Positions 46,804 to 55,841 of a DNA stretch of 63,733 nucleotides are shown piece by piece. The position numbers were made by a program, and so were the translations under genes. This DNA is from a virus: positions 1-63,733 of IMG/VR virus record IMGVR_UViG_3300024048_000003. The stretch is one strand, 5' to 3'. Each line of letters opens with the position of its first letter. Position 1 is the first letter of the stretch. The notes beneath the pieces were generated by a model, which saw nothing but the letters and a program-made list of their open reading frames with translations, ran no database searches and was not told the DNA's origin.

Positions 46804-49725
46804 ATGGCAATAATATACGACCAGAGTAGTAATGCTTATGATGACAGCAACCTAAGCTATGACGGAACGTTAGGAAGTTCTAGTTCATCTAGTTCTTCTA
46901 GTTCCTCAAGCAGTTCTAGTAGTTCATTAAGCTCAAGCAGTTCTAGTTCCTCAAGTAGCTCTTTAAGTTCTATCAGTTCAAGTTCATCAAGTTCCTCTAG
47001 CAGTTCATTCAGCTCAAGCAGTTCTAGTTCATCAAGTAGCTCAAGCAGTTCATTAAGTTCAAGTAGCTCTAGTTCTTCTAGTTCCTCAAGCAGTTCATAT
47101 AGCTCAAGTAGTTCCAGTTCATCAAGTAGCTCATTCAGCTCAAGTAGCTCTAGTTCTTCAAGTAGCTCAAGTAGTTCTTTCAGCTCAAGTAGTTCAAGCT
47201 CATCAAGTAGCTCAAGTAGTTCATTAAGTTCTAGTAGCTCTAGTTCTTCTAGTTCCTCAAGTAGCTCATTTAGCTCAAGTAGCTCAAGCAGTTCATCAAG
47301 TTCTTCTTTTAGCTCTAGCTCATCAAGTTCATCAAGTAGCTCAAGTAGTTCTTTCAGCTCAAGTAGCTCAAGTAGTTCTTCAAGTAGTTCCTTTAGTTCA
47401 AGTTCTTCTAGTTCTTCTAGTAGCTCTAGCAGTTCATTCAGCTCAAGTAGTTCAAGCTCATCAAGTAGCTCAAGCAGTTCATTAAGTTCAAGTAGCTCTA
47501 GTAGCTCATCAAGCAGTTCATTCAGTTCAAGTAGCTCTAGCTCATCAAGCAGTTCTAGTAGCTCAAGCAGCTCAAGTAGTTCCTTTAGCTCAAGTAGCTC
47601 TAGCTCATCAAGTAGTTCTAGTTCATCAAGCTCATCAAGCAGTTCATTCAGTTCAAGTTCTTCAAGTAGCTCATTCAGCTCAAGCAGTTCTTCCAGTTCA
47701 TCAAGTAGTTCTTTCAGTTCTTCTAGTTCATCAAGTAGCTCAAGTAGTTCTTTAAGTTCTAGCAGTTCAAGCTCATCAAGTTCCTCAAGTAGTTCCTTTA
47801 GCTCTAGTAGCTCAAGCTCATCAAGCTCATCAAGTAGTTCTTTCAGCTCAAGCAGTTCTAGTTCATCTAGCAGTTCTAGTAGCTCAAGTAGTTCATATAG
47901 CTCAAGCTCATCAAGTAGCTCAAGCAGTTCTAGCAGTTCTAGCTCATCAAGCAGTTCTTTTAGTTCCTCAAGTAGCTCAAGCAGTTCATCAAGCAGTTCA
48001 TTCAGTTCAAGTAGCTCAAGCAGTTCATCTAGCAGTTCTTTTAGTTCAAGTTCTTCTAGTTCCTCAAGTAGCTCAAGCAGTTCATCAAGCAGTTCAAGTA
48101 GTTCTTTCAGCTCAAGCAGTTCTAGTTCATCTAGCAGTTCTAGTAGCTCAAGTAGTTCATCTAGCAGTTCTAGTAGCTCAAGTAGTTCTAGTTCATCAAG
48201 TAGCTCAAGTAGCTCATATAGTTCTAGTAGTTCAAGTAGCTCAAGTAGCTCATTTAGTTCAAGTAGCTCAAGTAGTTCTAGTTCATCAAGTAGCTCATTT
48301 AGTTCAAGCAGTTCAAGCAGTTCTAGTTCTTCTAGTAGCTCATTCAGTTCAAGCAGTTCTAGTTCTTCTAGTAGCTCAAGTAGTTCTTTAAGTTCTAGCA
48401 GTTCAAGCTCATCGAGTAGTTCATTTAGCTCAAGTTCTTCCAGTTCATCAAGTAGTTCTAGTAGTTCAAATAGTTCTTTTAGTTCCTCAAGTAGCTCAAG
48501 TAGTTCCTTTAGCTCAAGTAGTTCTAGCTCATCAAGCAGTTCAAGCTCGTCTAGTTCATCAAGCAGTTCTTTCAGCTCAAGTAGTTCCAGTTCATCAAGT
48601 TCCTCTAGCAGTTCTTTCAGCTCTAGTAGCTCAAGCTCATCAAGTTCCTCTAGCAGTTCTTTCAGCTCAAGTAGTTCCAGTTCATCAAGTAGCTCTAGCA
48701 GTTCTTTCAGCTCAAGTAGTTCCAGTTCATCAAGTAGCTCAAGCAGTTCTTTTAGCTCAAGTAGTTCCAGTTCATCAAGTAGCTCAAGTAGTTCTTTCAG
48801 CTCGAGCAGTTCATCAAGTAGCTCAAGTAGTTCTTTCAGCTCAAGTAGCTCAAGTAGTTCATCAAGTAGTTCATTTAGTTCAAGTAGCTCAAGTAGTTCA
48901 TCAAGTAGTTCATTTAGTTCAAGTAGCTCAAGTAGTAGCTCTAGTAGCTCAAGCTCATCAAGTTCCTCTAGCAGTTCTTTCAGCTCAAGTAGTTCCAGTT
49001 CATCAAGTAGCTCTAGCAGTTCTTTCAGTTCAAGTAGTTCCAGTTCATCAAGTAGCTCTAGCAGTTCATTCAGCTCAAGTAGTTCTAGTTCATCAAGTAG
49101 CTCAAGCAGTTCTTTCAGCTCTAGTTCATCAAGCTCATCAAGCTCATCAAGTAGTTCTTTCAGCTCAAGTTCTTCTTCTTCGAGTTCATCAAGTAGCTCA
49201 AGCTCATCAAGCTCGTCTAGTAGTTCCTTTAGTTCAAGTTCATCAAGTAGCTCTAGTAGCTCAAGCTCATCAAGCTCATCAAGTAGTTCCAGTTCATCTA
49301 GTAGTTCTTTCAGTTCAAGTAGCTCAAGTAGTTCCAGTTCATCTAGCAGTTCATTCAGTTCAAGTAGCTCAAGCTCATCAAGTAGCTCTAGCTCATCTAG
49401 CAGTTCAAGCAGTTCAAGTAGTTCTAGTTCATCAAGCAGTTCATTCAGTTCAAGTAGCTCTAGCTCATCAAGTAGCTCTAGCTCATCTAGCAGTTCAAGC
49501 AGTTCAAGCTCATCAAGTAGTTCAAGTTCTTTTAGTTCTTCAAGTAGTTCAAGCAGTTCAAGTTCATTATCAAGCTCAAGTTCTTCTAGTTCATCAAGCT
49601 CGGCTTCATCATTACCATATCAAGTTGATTTTGTTAATAAAACATATGATTATGAATTTAAAGATGATACAAGCAATTATAAATTTGATAATAAAACATA
49701 TAATTATAAATTTGATGAACAATAA
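46804..49725 (+). CDS. Giant poly-serine protein (973 aa)
   Basis: Opens MAIIYDQSSNAYDDSNLSYDGT, then some 900 residues of serine broken about every 12-21 residues by one F, L or Y. It closes with a tyrosine/asparagine/phenylalanine repeat (KTYDYEFKDDTSNYKFDN). The commonest spacing is 15 residues (45 bp), as in the array from 48571 to 48796. Serine codons alternate AGT, AGC, TCA and TCT, so no frame-shifted or homopolymeric readout explains it. It sits between fibre genes and packaging genes, probably a virion surface brush. Function is inference. Confidence 0.75.
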   Translation: MAIIYDQSSNAYDDSNLSYDGTLGSSSSSSSSSSSSSSSSSLSSSSSSSSSSSLSSISSSSSSSSSSSFSSSSSSSSSSSSSSLSSSSSSSSSSSSSSYSSSSSSSSSSSFSSSSSSSSSSSSSSFSSSSSSSSSSSSSSLSSSSSSSSSSSSSSFSSSSSSSSSSSSFSSSSSSSSSSSSSSFSSSSSSSSSSSSFSSSSSSSSSSSSSSFSSSSSSSSSSSSSSLSSSSSSSSSSSSFSSSSSSSSSSSSSSSSSSSSFSSSSSSSSSSSSSSSSSSSSFSSSSSSSSFSSSSSSSSSSSSFSSSSSSSSSSSSLSSSSSSSSSSSSSSFSSSSSSSSSSSSSSFSSSSSSSSSSSSSSSSSYSSSSSSSSSSSSSSSSSSSSFSSSSSSSSSSSSSFSSSSSSSSSSSSFSSSSSSSSSSSSSSSSSSSSSFSSSSSSSSSSSSSSSSSSSSSSSSSSSSSSSSSSSSYSSSSSSSSSSSFSSSSSSSSSSSSSSFSSSSSSSSSSSSSSFSSSSSSSSSSSSSSLSSSSSSSSSSSFSSSSSSSSSSSSSSNSSFSSSSSSSSSFSSSSSSSSSSSSSSSSSSSSFSSSSSSSSSSSSSSFSSSSSSSSSSSSSSFSSSSSSSSSSSSSSFSSSSSSSSSSSSSSFSSSSSSSSSSSSSSFSSSSSSSSSSSSFSSSSSSSSSSSSFSSSSSSSSSSSSFSSSSSSSSSSSSSSSSSSSSSFSSSSSSSSSSSSSSFSSSSSSSSSSSSSSFSSSSSSSSSSSSSSFSSSSSSSSSSSSSSFSSSSSSSSSSSSSSSSSSSSSSFSSSSSSSSSSSSSSSSSSSSSSSSSSFSSSSSSSSSSSSSSFSSSSSSSSSSSSSSSSSSSSSSSSSSSSSFSSSSSSSSSSSSSSSSSSSSSSSSSSSSFSSSSSSSSSSSLSSSSSSSSSSSASSLPYQVDFVNKTYDYEFKDDTSNYKFDNKTYNYKFDEQ
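46883..49606 (+). repeat. Imperfect minisatellite encoding serine brush
   Basis: Roughly 2.7 kb of tandem units, each a run of AGY/TCN serine codons closed by TTC, TTT, TTA or TAT. Units of 45 bp dominate at 48571-48796; 36, 39 and 63 bp also occur. Such arrays expand and contract by slippage, so copy number here may vary or be mis-assembled. Confidence 0.9.
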
Positions 49726-49739
49726 CAAGGAGATATAGT

Positions 49740-50045
49740 ATGCCAAACAGAAAAAACTTATATTACGTTGCGGATGATGTAACATTCCGCGGATCATTCG
49801 AGATTGTTGGTGAAGCGCAAACACCGGACACTAATAGCGCCAAAGTTCAAATATGGAAGGTTGGTTCTACTACTGCAGTGTTAGCTGAAACAACAGCTAC
49901 GATTGCCGGCACACAAATAAGATATAAATACACTCCATTGATAGTAGGATCATTTGCGTTATTTTTTTACGCAACATTTAATTCAGGGGCAGATAAACGT
50001 ACAGGAACAATAGAATTTTTAGTAAAAAAGAAAGAGGCGCATTAA
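49740..50045 (+). CDS. Small Ig-like structural protein
   Basis: 101 residues. FRGSFEIVGEAQTPDTNSAKVQIWK, LAETTATIAGTQIRYKYTP and GSFALFFYATF describe a seven-strand Ig-like fold, as in phage head or fibre decoration proteins. ACAAGGAGATATAGT ribosome site. Lies between the serine protein and the small terminase. Confidence 0.6.
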   Translation: MPNRKNLYYVADDVTFRGSFEIVGEAQTPDTNSAKVQIWKVGSTTAVLAETTATIAGTQIRYKYTPLIVGSFALFFYATFNSGADKRTGTIEFLVKKKEAH

Positions 50046-50046
50046 T

Positions 50047-50646
50047 ATGGTAAATCCAAAATCATTAGAAAATTTAAGATTCAATAAGGATAAGAAAGAA
50101 GGATATGGATATAGGTATTCTTTACCTCAAGAAAAGATTGATGAGTTGTTTAGCCATTTAGCTGAAGGTATTTCATTAAAACAAGCAGCTAAGAATACAA
50201 AGATATGTTTTGAAACTGCAAGGAAATACTTTAATAAAGGAGATAGCAAACGCGGAATAAAACCACTTCAATGGCGACTTACTATGTTTCAGGATAGAAT
50301 ATCAGAGAAATTTAATGTTTTGCTTGAGGAACGTAGGACAAAGATGCTGTACATTATTAGGGAAACATTAGATAATATAGAAGATAGAATAAAAGATAAA
50401 GAATGTAAATGTTGTAAAGGAGAAGGAACACAATTAAATGGTAAAACTGGTCAGAAGGATTTATGCCAAGCATGTAACGGTGAAGGAAAAATCACTAGCA
50501 AACTAATGGATAAAACAACAATGAAAGATTTTGAACGATTAGCTAGGTTAGAAGTATTTCTTTCTGGTGGAGTAACTCAAAAAACAGAAGAAAGAAAGAT
50601 CTTAACTGCAGAGGAGATAATGCAAGATGCAAGTGATGATACATAA
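50047..50646 (+). CDS. terS: Terminase small subunit-like protein
   Basis: 199 residues. ISLKQAAKNTKICFETARKYFNKGD is a helix-turn-helix, with a coiled middle. CKCCKGEGTQLNGKTGQKDLCQACNGEGKI is a DnaJ-type zinc motif (CxxCxGxG). It overlaps the large terminase gene by 20 bp. By position and HTH it recognises packaging sites on the concatemer. The zinc insertion is uncommon in small terminases. Confidence 0.72.
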   Translation: MVNPKSLENLRFNKDKKEGYGYRYSLPQEKIDELFSHLAEGISLKQAAKNTKICFETARKYFNKGDSKRGIKPLQWRLTMFQDRISEKFNVLLEERRTKMLYIIRETLDNIEDRIKDKECKCCKGEGTQLNGKTGQKDLCQACNGEGKITSKLMDKTTMKDFERLARLEVFLSGGVTQKTEERKILTAEEIMQDASDDT

Positions 50647-52210
50647 TACAGAAAGAATTGATTGGAAAAAAGAAATTGCTACACGATCTCCAAAGGATGC
50701 AAAAAAGTGGCAGTTTAGTGAGTATAGGCGTTGTGTAGAAGATAAGGTTTATTGGTTTAATAATTATGTATGGACGATAGATACTCGTAAAACGCCATCG
50801 ATTCTCCCATTTACTTTACGTGATTATCAAATTAAATTAATCAATCAGTTAGATAAGTATGAAGATGTATTTATTGATAAATGCAGAGATATGGGTATTT
50901 CTTGGTCAGTTATGGGGTGGGAATTACATCAAGTTTGTTACACTAAAGGATTTACCGCATTAAATATTTCTAGAAAAGAATCAGAAGTGCAAGATAACGG
51001 TAATACTTTTCATTCTTTGCATGGTAGGTTGGCATTTATGTATCAACGGCTTCCTCCGTTCATTAAACCAAAGGTACATAATCCTTTTTTAGTTTTTTCA
51101 GTTCCTTTAATGAATTCTGTTATAAAGGGTGAATCAGCTAATCCTAAAGCCGGAAGGGATACGCAATATAAATTTATATTAGTTGATGAAGCAGCTTTTG
51201 TTGATTGCTTAGATGAAATGTATAAAGGATTAAGGAATGCTACAAATACGTTATGCTTAAATTCTACACCTCCGAAAGAAAGTGTGAATAATAAATTTGC
51301 GGAAGTAAAAGATATGAAAAACTCTGGATTTGTTAAACTTGGTTTTGACTGGAATTTAAACCCAGACCATACACAAGGTTGGTATGATAAAAAAACTGCT
51401 TCTATGAGTGAACAGGAAATAGCACAAGAAATATTACGTCAGTACGATAAGGCTTTAACAAATCGTTCTTATCCAGAGTATGATAAGAAATTACATTTAT
51501 TAAGTCATAAAGTATATCTTAATCCAAAATCAAAATTATATTGCTTTATGGATTTTGGTCTTGACGGTGAGCCATTTGTATTTGCACAAAAAGATTTTGA
51601 AGATAGATTATTTATAATCTATTATAAAATATATAGAGATAAGTTAACTACCGAATTATATCAAGAATTTAAAAAGTGTTTAGATGCTATTAGATATTCA
51701 GGAGAGATTAAGGATATAATATTTATAGGTGATAAGTCAGGAAACAAAAGAAATAGAGTTACCAAGACAAGTGTAATCAGCGATTGGAAAACAGTATCTA
51801 ATAATCAAATATTAATTAAATCTAGAGAACTTTCTAATTATGAAAAGATGAAGTGTGTAAGAACTTGCCTTAAAAGATATATTAATGGACGACCACAATT
51901 TAATATATCAAATGAACCGACTTGCTTAAACTTTGCACAATGTATCAATGGGGTTACGCTTAATAAATCTAGGGAAGATCATATAGATAATAAATTTACT
52001 CATGCTGTTAATGCTGTTGAGTATGGAATAAATTATTTATTTCCTGTAACAAAAGCATCAGGCGTAGTTGTTAGTTTAGACCCCGGGGATGATATTAGAG
52101 ATAATGAAGGGAATTTTGTTAGAAGAATTGGAAGAAATATGTTTAAAGGAACTTCTGTTTCCAGCGTTATTGGTGATAGAAGAATAGCAAGAAGGAGCCA
52201 TATATTATGA
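50627..52210 (+). CDS. terL: Terminase large subunit
   Basis: 527 residues. A degenerate Walker A (IDKCRDMGISWSVMGW), Walker B YKFILVDEAAFVD near 190, coupling LCLNSTPP, then a C-terminal RNaseH-like nuclease with FMDFGLDGEPF, IFIGDKSGNKRNR and HIDNKFTHAVNAVEYG. This is the ATP-driven DNA packaging motor and cutter. It overlaps the portal start by 4 bp. Confidence 0.9.
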   Translation: MQVMIHNTERIDWKKEIATRSPKDAKKWQFSEYRRCVEDKVYWFNNYVWTIDTRKTPSILPFTLRDYQIKLINQLDKYEDVFIDKCRDMGISWSVMGWELHQVCYTKGFTALNISRKESEVQDNGNTFHSLHGRLAFMYQRLPPFIKPKVHNPFLVFSVPLMNSVIKGESANPKAGRDTQYKFILVDEAAFVDCLDEMYKGLRNATNTLCLNSTPPKESVNNKFAEVKDMKNSGFVKLGFDWNLNPDHTQGWYDKKTASMSEQEIAQEILRQYDKALTNRSYPEYDKKLHLLSHKVYLNPKSKLYCFMDFGLDGEPFVFAQKDFEDRLFIIYYKIYRDKLTTELYQEFKKCLDAIRYSGEIKDIIFIGDKSGNKRNRVTKTSVISDWKTVSNNQILIKSRELSNYEKMKCVRTCLKRYINGRPQFNISNEPTCLNFAQCINGVTLNKSREDHIDNKFTHAVNAVEYGINYLFPVTKASGVVVSLDPGDDIRDNEGNFVRRIGRNMFKGTSVSSVIGDRRIARRSHIL

Positions 52211-53625
52211 AAAGAAAGAAAGATCAACCAGAACAAGATTCAAGTAATGTTATATTGAATTTTAAAGAACGTAAAAAAAGGTCAATAGAGTTACAGAGAA
52301 GAATAGCTGAATCATACCCAATGGTAGGGGGTACTGGTGAAGATGCTCAATGGCGTTCTTTGACATCTAATTCACTCAGGGATTTGAGCCTCCTTACACA
52401 GAATAGAATGCAGGATATTGCGTTCTATTTATATGATAGCAATCCTATGGCAGGCAGGATTATCGAGATTATAGAAGATTTTGTTATTGGTGACGGATTT
52501 ACTTATTCAGTCAAAGATCCTAATGTAAAAGAAGTTATCGATAATTTTTGGAACGATCCGGATAATAACCTTGATGAAGAAATGAATGTTAATGTTGTTG
52601 AACTATATTTGTTTGGTGAGTTATGTTTACCGACTTGGGTTAATTCAGCTAACGGTGCAGTTAAGCTAGGGTATATAGATCCAAAGACAATTTTAAAAAT
52701 TAGAAAAGATAGAAATAATCCAAAGATACAAAAATCATTAATATGGAAAAGATTAAGTGGTTCTTCTAAAGAACAAGAAATGAGTATAATAAATGTTGAT
52801 AGAAATCTTAGGTCAAAAACATATGGGAAGTTAGTTGGAGATTGTTTTTACTTTACAATAAATAAAGTAAGTTCAGCAACGCGCGGTAGAAGTGTGTTAT
52901 TAAGATTAGCTGATTGGCTAGATGGATATGATCAATTTCTTTTTACAAGGTTAGAAAGAGCATTCTTGTTGAATTCGTTTATTTGGGATGTTGCTTGTGA
53001 AGGAATGAATGAATCAGAGCTTCAAGAATTTGTAAAAAAATTAGCGCCGCCTAGACCTGGCTCTATAAGAGCTCATAATGAAAAAATCACCTGGAAGTCA
53101 GAAACACCTAAATTAGAATCAGCTGATGCATCAGGTGAAGCAGCCTTATTTAAGAACCAGATTTTAGGTGGTGCTGGATTCCCGGGGCATTGGTTTGCTG
53201 AAGGTGATAAAACTACACGTGCAACAGCTATGGAAATGTCGCTTCCTACTCTTAAAAATTTAAAGACTAAACAGAAAAAAATAAAGTTTCTAATTAAGCG
53301 GATGTTTGATTTTGTCATTGACCAAGCAATAATAGCTGGTGTATTAAAAGAGGGTGTTGATAAGACTTTTAAAGTTATTCCTTCTCCAATAGTTTCTAGA
53401 GATAGCAGCAAAGGAACTGCTGAAGCTATGTCAGGATTAATATCTGGATTGGTTCAAGCATCTGATAAAAAATGGGTTAGTGATAAGAAGGCTAAAACTA
53501 TTATTAATGCAGTAATATCACAATTAGGTGTAGATGTAGATAGTGAGGCTGATGATAATGTAGATAGTGATGCTGATGATAATAAGAAAGAAGAAGAAAA
53601 AGGAGTAGCGACAAATGAAGAATAA
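52207..53625 (+). CDS. Portal protein
   Basis: 472 residues. QDIAFYLYDSNPMAGRIIEIIEDFVIGDGFTY and the later LADWLDGYDQFLFTRLERAFLLNSFIWDV, LKNLKTKQKKIKFLIKRMFDFVIDQAI are portal-like. It forms the ring through which DNA enters the capsid. The acidic, lysine-rich C-terminal tail (VDSEADDNVDSDADDNKKEEE) is repetitive. Adjoins TerL as usual. Confidence 0.83.
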   Translation: MKRKKDQPEQDSSNVILNFKERKKRSIELQRRIAESYPMVGGTGEDAQWRSLTSNSLRDLSLLTQNRMQDIAFYLYDSNPMAGRIIEIIEDFVIGDGFTYSVKDPNVKEVIDNFWNDPDNNLDEEMNVNVVELYLFGELCLPTWVNSANGAVKLGYIDPKTILKIRKDRNNPKIQKSLIWKRLSGSSKEQEMSIINVDRNLRSKTYGKLVGDCFYFTINKVSSATRGRSVLLRLADWLDGYDQFLFTRLERAFLLNSFIWDVACEGMNESELQEFVKKLAPPRPGSIRAHNEKITWKSETPKLESADASGEAALFKNQILGGAGFPGHWFAEGDKTTRATAMEMSLPTLKNLKTKQKKIKFLIKRMFDFVIDQAIIAGVLKEGVDKTFKVIPSPIVSRDSSKGTAEAMSGLISGLVQASDKKWVSDKKAKTIINAVISQLGVDVDSEADDNVDSDADDNKKEEEKGVATNEE

Positions 53626-55441
53626 AGGGTTTTTGATTGCTTTGTTAGAAGATTTCTCTTTAGATAAAATAGACATCGTTTCTAAAAACGATAACTTTAT
53701 GGAAGGTGTAAAGCCTGCGTTTGGTTCTCCCGGTGGTAAATTTTTTGTTGCCGGGAAACTAATAAGATTGTTTCCAGAACATAAAAGATACGTTGAATCA
53801 TTTATTGGTGGTGGATCTATATTGTTCAGAAAAAAGAGAAGTGAAGAAGAATTTATAAACGATAGAGATAGTGATATTGCTTCTTGTTTTAAGTTTATGA
53901 AAGACATAACAGAACAACAAGTTGAATCATTAAATAAGCTTGATTGGAAAACATCTAAAGATACATTTAATAAATTGCTTCCTGAGTGGAAAGAAAGTAG
54001 TCAGCATAACGACCCTGTTTATCAGTTCTATCGTTATGTTTATATCAAAGGAGCTTCAGATGCAGGTCAGATGAGTTCCTTTGATAATAGATCTGAAGGT
54101 GATGTTATGAAAGTAACTACACGAATGCTAAAGATAAAAGAACGTCTGCAAGACGTAACAATAGAAAATATGGATTACAGAGATTTTATTAAAAAATATG
54201 CGAACAAAGAATCTTTTACTTTTATGGATCCTCCTTATCCGTCAGCTAAGATGGATTGGAAGTGGTGTCCGACACAAAATGAATTTGAATCATTTACAAA
54301 AACTGTTCCGGGTAAGTGGATGGTTACGTATGAAGTTTGTGACGGTTGGAAAGAATCAAAGTATGATAGAAAGATACTTTCTCAATATAATATTGCTGCA
54401 CCATCAGCAGGTCATATGGCTAGGAAATCAGAATTAATGGTTTCTAATTATCCAATAAAAGAGAACTCAACTTATTTAGAATCTGAAATAGATGATGATA
54501 TAAAGGAATCAATAGTTGACTTTGTTGATAACCTAAGGTTATCGGAAGTACGTGGATTAGGATTAGGCGTTGGTGGTCCTAGACAAGGTGATGCTGGAAC
54601 AGATGTTTGTGTTTGCCCTAAGTGTAAAGAAGAAATTAAACATAACAGAGGAACTCCTTGTAATGAAAGTAAATGTCCTAAGTGCGGAACACCAATGATA
54701 GGAAAAGTTGATAACAAAGAATCTTTAGTTGATGATTTAAAAGATATACTAAAGTTATATGCGGCTAAAAGAAGAGGTGATGATGTTGATAAAACATTCG
54801 AGCAGTTAAAGAGTTCATTTCGTGGTTGTGTATCTGACATCATAGAATCTGGTATTACTGATTTCCATCCAGAAAAGCTTTCTCCGTTTGCTTTAGAGTT
54901 GTTTGATAAATACACAGAGTATAAATATACTGTTGTGCAACCTGATAAATCTGAACAATCATTTAAAACATTAAAAGAATTAAAAGACAGCAATGTTGAT
55001 TATCGCGGATATAAGTTTAATATAAAAATGAAAGAAGCAGAAAAGAAGATAGGTAACTTTACTTTTTATAATCAATGGTGGAGAAACAAAAATGATAAGA
55101 TAGATAATTTTACTGTTTCTACTGATTTAGGAATAGATATTCATTTGTCTGAAAATAAAAGTTTGATCGAAGATGAATTCAAAGAATCAACTTTTTATAT
55201 AAAACCTTCAGAATACTCTGTTAGGAAACTTTCAGAGGGAATATCATTTATGTTACCTCATAGTGATTTTAATATTACTGATATGCTTTCTTGGATTAAA
55301 GTAATAGATAGAGGAAATATATCTATTCTTGAAAGCACAGAGTTAGAGAAAATAATAGAGTTTTCTGGTAAAAAAATTAAAGGTATTTTTACAGCTAAGA
55401 GAGAAAATGAGAACTCAGACTTTTGGGTTTTGAAAAAATAA
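53615..55441 (+). CDS. Dam-type DNA methylase fused to zinc ribbon and C-terminal domain
   Basis: 608 residues. Residues 25-275 are a D12-class adenine methylase: FGSPGGKFFVAGKLIRLFP, YVESFIGGGSILF and FTFMDPPYP (DPPY catalytic motif). Around 305-365 lies GLGVGGPRQGDAGTDVCVCPKCKEEI with CPKCGTPM, a zinc ribbon. A 230-residue unrecognised domain ends IIEFSGKKIKGIFTAKRE. It sits between portal and capsid, where DNA methylases are rare; overlaps the portal gene by 11 bp. May mark DNA as it is packaged. Confidence 0.82.
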   Translation: MKNKGFLIALLEDFSLDKIDIVSKNDNFMEGVKPAFGSPGGKFFVAGKLIRLFPEHKRYVESFIGGGSILFRKKRSEEEFINDRDSDIASCFKFMKDITEQQVESLNKLDWKTSKDTFNKLLPEWKESSQHNDPVYQFYRYVYIKGASDAGQMSSFDNRSEGDVMKVTTRMLKIKERLQDVTIENMDYRDFIKKYANKESFTFMDPPYPSAKMDWKWCPTQNEFESFTKTVPGKWMVTYEVCDGWKESKYDRKILSQYNIAAPSAGHMARKSELMVSNYPIKENSTYLESEIDDDIKESIVDFVDNLRLSEVRGLGLGVGGPRQGDAGTDVCVCPKCKEEIKHNRGTPCNESKCPKCGTPMIGKVDNKESLVDDLKDILKLYAAKRRGDDVDKTFEQLKSSFRGCVSDIIESGITDFHPEKLSPFALELFDKYTEYKYTVVQPDKSEQSFKTLKELKDSNVDYRGYKFNIKMKEAEKKIGNFTFYNQWWRNKNDKIDNFTVSTDLGIDIHLSENKSLIEDEFKESTFYIKPSEYSVRKLSEGISFMLPHSDFNITDMLSWIKVIDRGNISILESTELEKIIEFSGKKIKGIFTAKRENENSDFWVLKK

Positions 55442-55453
55442 ATCATTTTTTCC

Positions 55454-55482
55454 TTGACATTTATAAAAAATAAGACTATATT
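55454..55482 (+). promoter_or_regulatory. Strong internal promoter before the capsid gene
   Basis: TTGACA (55454-55459), 17-bp spacer, TATATT (55477-55482) in the 83-bp gap after the methylase. Start near 55489. It would boost transcription of the small gene at 55525 and the capsid fusion. Confidence 0.82.
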
Positions 55483-55524
55483 TTAAGTGTATAGGTTTTT
55501 AACAGTTTATTCACAGGAGGTAAA

Positions 55525-55841
55525 ATGCCTTATCCAACTGAACACACCTGTCGGGTCGCAGAACCATTACCACAGAACTCTGGTATTTTTGCTCGTAAAT
55601 CAATTGCTTCTGGTATAAGCATAGTAATGCAAAAATCTAAAGGAGATTCTAACTCTCCTATGAAGGTTCAATCTTATCGATTGGAAAACACCAATTCACT
55701 CATACTGAAGCTAAAGAATGGTTAAAAAAACATAGTATAGAATATACTGCGTTTGAACCTGCTAGTAGCCCGGATAAGAAAGAAACAAGAGCTGACATTA
55801 TCAATAGGATAACTAAAGAGTTATCAGGTGTGATAATTTAA
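55525..55841 (+). pseudogene. Small phage gene split by a -1 frameshift
   Basis: Frame 0 from ATG 55525 (MPYPTEHTCRVAEPL) reads to QSYRL then a short alien tail and stop at 55725. In the -1 frame, IGKHQFTHTEAKEWLKKHS and EYTAFEPASS follow, completing the usual MPYP-type phage protein of about 105 residues. Its stop at 55839-55841 overlaps the capsid ATG. The break is near CGATTGG at 55678-55684. Either a recent deletion, a sequencing error or frameshift decoding. Confidence 0.75.

Noticed and set aside
46883-49606. CRISPR array
   Set aside because: Repeats are in-frame serine codons without distinct unique spacers of constant length.
46804-49725. Recoded or alternative genetic code
   Set aside because: TAA, TAG and TGA all end well-supported genes, and no gene needs a reassigned stop.
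54472-54993. 173-codon leftward ORF in the Dam fusion
   Set aside because: Shadow of the zinc-ribbon region; serine-rich look comes from the reverse complement of acidic codons, not from the poly-serine family.
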